Source: Gammaproteobacteria bacterium (GTDB lineage: Bacteria; Pseudomonadota; Gammaproteobacteria; HK1). From it: 8,593 nucleotides of DNA. Every line of letters starts with the position of its first letter. The first letter of the stretch is position 1. The notes beneath the pieces are model-generated. The model was not told where the DNA came from. It did not search any database and saw only the letters and a list, made by a program, of their open reading frames with translations. Location of the stretch: assembly GCA_020444775.1 (NCBI GenBank), contig JAGRHX010000364.1, positions 1 through 8,593 of the forward strand, written 5' to 3'. Positions 6,229 through 8,593 of this stretch are shown piece after piece. Both the position numbers and the translations under genes were made by a program.

Positions 6229-6239
6229 AGCTTCGCCGC

Positions 6240-7874
6240 TCAGCCCGCCGCCGGCCCGCTGTATGGCGACACGTCGCGGGCATCCAGCTTGAGATGGATG
6301 AGCGCCGGACCGTCGTGGGTCATTGCCCCCGCCAGCGCCTCCTCGAACTGCTCGCTGGCCTCGACCACGAACGAGGCCATGCCATAAGCAGCCCCCAGAG
6401 CGGCAAAATCCGGGCTCTTCAAGGCGGTTCCGAACTGCCAACCCGGGAAGCGGCTCTGCTGGGACACCAGGATCGAGCCCCAGCAGTTGTTGTCACAGAC
6501 GATGATCTTGATCGGCAGTCCCTCCTGCACCGCCGCCGCGGCCTCCTGCCCGGTCATCAAGAAGCCGCCGTCCCCGACCCAGACGAACACCGGTCGGCCC
6601 GGAGCCGCCACCGCCGCGCCGATGCCACCCGGCACGCCGTAACCCATCGCCCCCGAGACCGGCCCCAGGCTGGTATCCGGCTGGGTGTGCACATAGAAAC
6701 GATGCAGCCAGCGACCGAAGGTGCCTGCGTCGGAGACCGAGATCGCGTTCTTCGGCACGCGCTTGTCGTAGATGGCCATGACCCGCGCCATGTTCACCGC
6801 GCCGTGGGTCTGGAAATCACCGGGGCTCGCGAACTCGACCTCGGCCGCGTGCGCGGCGTCACGCCATTGCCGGCGCGCGGCGCTGGCGGCGGCGCAAGCC
6901 TCGGTGAGCGCGCGCAGCACCGGTCCACTGTGCGAGCCCAGCGCCACGTCCGGCTGCCACTGGGCGAACTCGTTGGCCTCGGGATAGGCCATGATGAATC
7001 GGTGCTGGGGCTGCAAGATGCTGTAGTCACCGGTGGTGACGCTGTCCAGGCGGGACCCGATGCTGATGATCAGATCCGATTCCGCTATCGCCCGCTCGAC
7101 ATGCGGCGTGCGGTTCAAGGTCAGCTGCCCCAACCAGGCGGGATGGGTGTTGTCGAGGATGTCCTGTTGTCGGTAGGCGGCGAGCACGCCGACGCCGGTC
7201 TTCTCGGCGAAGCCGGCCAAGGCCTGGTGCTCACCCTCGGTGGCGACCAGCTCACCGGCCAGCAGCAGCGGCCGCTCGGCACGGTCGATGAGCGCCGCGG
7301 CCTCACGCAACGCAGCGGGCTCGGGCGCCATGCGCACGGTTGCAGGTCTCGCGGGGACCGGCAGCTCACCGGTCTTGCCGTCCAGCACGTCCTTGCTGAC
7401 GCTGACCACGACCGGTCCGGGCCGCCCGCTGACCGCCAGATCCAGGGCTCGCGCGACCACGAACGGGAGCTCGTCGAAGGAGTTGACGTCGAACACCCGC
7501 TTCGCGACCGGCTGATACATCAGCGCATAGTCGATCTCCTGAAAGGCCTCGCGCTGGCGCATCGGGCGCGGAATGTTGGCGACGAACAGGACCACTGGCC
7601 GCGAGCTCTGCATGGCGTTGTGCACGCCGATGGTCGCGTTGCTCGCGCCGGGCGCGCGGCTGACGAACACACAGGCGGGCTTGCGCTTGATGGCGGCATA
7701 GGCCTCGGCCGCGAACATCGCCGACGACTCGAGCCTCGTGGCGACCGCCCGGATCTCGTCCTGCCGGCGGCTGAGCGCCTCCATCACCGTGATATAGGTG
7801 CCACCGGCTACGAAGAACACGGTATCCACGTCTCTGGAGCGCAGGGTCTCCACCAGCAGCTCACCACCATTCAT
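6240..7874 (-). CDS. Thiamine-diphosphate-dependent enzyme, acetolactate synthase-like
   Basis: The product has 544 residues and the three-domain layout of the acetolactate synthase/benzoylformate decarboxylase superfamily. The N-terminal PYR domain (about 1-165) has VFFVAGGTYITVMEAL at 19-34. Its RLES at 47-50 corresponds to the usual RHEQ-type segment, so Glu49 is the likely cofactor-activating glutamate. The central domain is about 190-320. The C-terminal PP domain carries the ThDP/Mg motif: GDG at 434-436 and NN at 462-463, 30 residues in all, the normal spacing. The family cleaves or joins C-C bonds next to a carbonyl of 2-oxo acids; this substrate cannot be read. It is unlikely to be the housekeeping acetolactate synthase: the RHEQ signature differs and no small subunit follows. 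AAGGAG lies 7 nt before the ATG. It diverges from a RuBisCO-like gene, which hints at shared metabolism. Confidence 0.88.
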   Translation of the reverse strand: MNGGELLVETLRSRDVDTVFFVAGGTYITVMEALSRRQDEIRAVATRLESSAMFAAEAYAAIKRKPACVFVSRAPGASNATIGVHNAMQSSRPVVLFVANIPRPMRQREAFQEIDYALMYQPVAKRVFDVNSFDELPFVVARALDLAVSGRPGPVVVSVSKDVLDGKTGELPVPARPATVRMAPEPAALREAAALIDRAERPLLLAGELVATEGEHQALAGFAEKTGVGVLAAYRQQDILDNTHPAWLGQLTLNRTPHVERAIAESDLIISIGSRLDSVTTGDYSILQPQHRFIMAYPEANEFAQWQPDVALGSHSGPVLRALTEACAAASAARRQWRDAAHAAEVEFASPGDFQTHGAVNMARVMAIYDKRVPKNAISVSDAGTFGRWLHRFYVHTQPDTSLGPVSGAMGYGVPGGIGAAVAAPGRPVFVWVGDGGFLMTGQEAAAAVQEGLPIKIIVCDNNCWGSILVSQQSRFPGWQFGTALKSPDFAALGAAYGMASFVVEASEQFEEALAGAMTHDGPALIHLKLDARDVSPYSGPAAG

Positions 7875-7881
7875 TCTTTAT

Positions 7882-7887
7882 CTCCTT
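7882..7887 (-). promoter_or_regulatory. Ribosome binding site of the ThDP enzyme gene
   Basis: AAGGAG read on the minus strand, 7 nt from the ATG at 7874, followed by an A-rich spacer. It is the strongest ribosome site in the window. Confidence 0.8.
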
Positions 7888-7897
7888 CACGGGTTGG

Positions 7898-7915
7898 GGG
7901 CGTGCATACGCGCCC
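7898..7915. promoter_or_regulatory. Stem-loop in the leader of the ThDP enzyme gene
   Basis: GGGCGTG (7898-7904) and CGCGCCC (7909-7915) are 7-bp arms around CATA. The one non-Watson-Crick position pairs as G-U in plus-strand RNA but would be a C-A mismatch in the minus-strand leader, so structure in that leader is weaker. It sits about 10 nt upstream of the ribosome site and may instead be a protein-binding palindrome. Confidence 0.3.
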
Positions 7916-7974
7916 GGTCGAAGACGCGGGCTCGCCCGAATCGAGTGCGAGGATCATGCCTCAAGTGCCGCCCC

Positions 7975-8021
7975 CTGCGTGCCGCCGACACGAGCGGGGA
8001 ACGACACCGCGGCACGCGCAG
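7975..8021. repeat. Imperfect inverted repeat in the ThDP/RuBisCO-like divergent region
   Basis: CTGCGTGCCG (7975-7984) is mirrored by CGGCACGCGCAG (8010-8021), complementary except for two extra bases, around a 25-nt spacer. The 323-bp divergent region (7875-8197) is otherwise GC-rich, non-coding sequence holding the leader stem-loop and the promoter listed here. Confidence 0.3.
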
Positions 8022-8031
8022 CCCGGCGCGC

Positions 8032-8058
8032 TTGGCTGCGCACGCGGGCTGTTACAGT
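8032..8058 (+). promoter_or_regulatory. Possible promoter of the RuBisCO-like gene
   Basis: TTGGCT (8032-8037) is followed after 15 nt by TACAGT (8053-8058), which is preceded by TG at 8050-8051, forming an extended -10 (TGTTACAGT). The short spacer is partly compensated by the extended -10. Transcription would begin near 8065, giving a leader of about 130 nt. Confidence 0.38.
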
Positions 8059-8197
8059 GCTGCCGGGCCCGCCTGGCGCCGGGATTTCGCATTCGCGGCC
8101 GGATCTGAGAACATCGCGAGCCCGCCACCGAGCGGCGCGACCGCGCGTGCAACCGTCACCCGACGTCAGTCAATCCAGATCCTGTAGGAGCGCCACG

Positions 8198-8593
8198 ATG
8201 AGCAGCGCAGCGAACCCTGGCCACGACCGCACCCGGGTCGACGGCGGCCAACCGGACGAGTCGGTGATCCGCGCCACCTATACCCTTCGCACCACGCCCG
8301 ACACGGCGGCCAGACTGGCGCGCGGCATCGCCTACGAACAGACGGTCGAGCTGCCCGAGGCGATCGTCACCGACCGGTATGTGAACGAGCACGTGGTCGG
8401 CCGGGTCGAGGACGTGACGACCCTGGGCCCCGAGCGCTGCACGGCCACCATCGCCTACAGCGCCGATCTCGCCAGCGGCCAGCTCTCACAGCTGCTGAAC
8501 CTGGTGTTCGGGAATGTCTCCATGTATCCGGGCGTGCAGCTCAGCGCGCTGCGGCTCCCCGAGACGCTGCTCGAGGCGCTCGGCGGCCCGCGC
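8198..8593 (+). CDS. RuBisCO-like protein (form IV type), N-terminal part, runs off the window
   Basis: The frame is open for 132 residues up to the window edge. GGAG at 8187-8190, 7 nt before the ATG, supports this start. The sequence matches the N-terminal alpha/beta domain of the RuBisCO large-chain superfamily: IRATYTL at 24-30, AYEQTVELP at 45-53, VGRVEDV at 67-73, and the conserved LLNLVFGNVSMYPGVQLSAL stretch at 99-118. Glu47 and Asn106 align with the canonical Glu60 and Asn123. The Thr65-Trp66 pair of true RuBisCO, however, is replaced by Leu-Pro, and the GTWT segment is missing. That points to a RuBisCO-like protein, not a CO2-fixing enzyme. Characterised members act as enolases or isomerases in methionine salvage, or as decarboxylases in apionate catabolism. 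The Lys/Asp/Glu active-site loop lies outside the window, so the reaction cannot be assigned. Confidence 0.85.
   Translation, partial: MSSAANPGHDRTRVDGGQPDESVIRATYTLRTTPDTAARLARGIAYEQTVELPEAIVTDRYVNEHVVGRVEDVTTLGPERCTATIAYSADLASGQLSQLLNLVFGNVSMYPGVQLSALRLPETLLEALGGPR

Noticed and set aside
7955..7972. Sigma-54-like element (minus strand GGCAC..TTGAGGC) upstream of the ThDP gene
   Set aside because: The GG and GC dinucleotides are separated by 8 bases instead of the required 10.
6111..8108. A 665-codon open frame on the plus strand opposite the ThDP enzyme gene
   Set aside because: It is antisense to a clear ThDP enzyme with intact motifs. Its composition is His/Arg/Gly-rich with no recognisable domain, and there is no ribosome site. 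Long antisense frames are expected in GC-rich coding DNA.

Overview
The window is GC-rich and reads like a bacterial chromosome segment from a proteobacterium. A gammaproteobacterium is my best guess, from the LysR regulator, the full-length CinA, the clear Shine-Dalgarno sites and the PEP-CTERM-like tail; this is inferred from gene style, not from a marker gene. I see no tRNA, rRNA, CRISPR array, insertion sequence or integrase.

Layout from left to right: the 3' end of a spherulin-4-like surface or exported protein (+, 1-573); cinA, the NMN amidohydrolase/CinA protein (-, 612-1868); a 791-aa DUF3604/PHP-fold predicted metal-dependent hydrolase (+, 2084-4459); a LysR-type regulator (-, 4510-5487); a 78-aa arginine-rich protein of unknown function (+, 5852-6088); a thiamine-diphosphate enzyme of the acetolactate synthase superfamily (-, 6240-7874); and the first 132 residues of a RuBisCO-like protein (+, 8198 to the window edge).

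The seven genes alternate strictly in strand. There is therefore no operon here: three gene pairs converge (after 573, 4459 and 6088) and three diverge (around 1869-2083, 5488-5851 and 7875-8197). The regulatory signals sit in the three divergent regions. The lysR divergent region has two perfect palindromes whose centres are 63 bp apart. One of them is a textbook T-N11-A LysR box, and its half-site recurs inside the first codons of lysR. The cinA/DUF3604 region holds a 12-bp direct repeat and three potential stem-loops.

Two points are the most interesting. One is a RuBisCO-like protein divergent from a ThDP-dependent carboligase/decarboxylase-type enzyme, which may mark an uncharacterised carbon-acid or sugar-acid pathway continuing beyond the right edge. 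The other is the palindrome-rich regulatory region between lysR and a small orphan protein.
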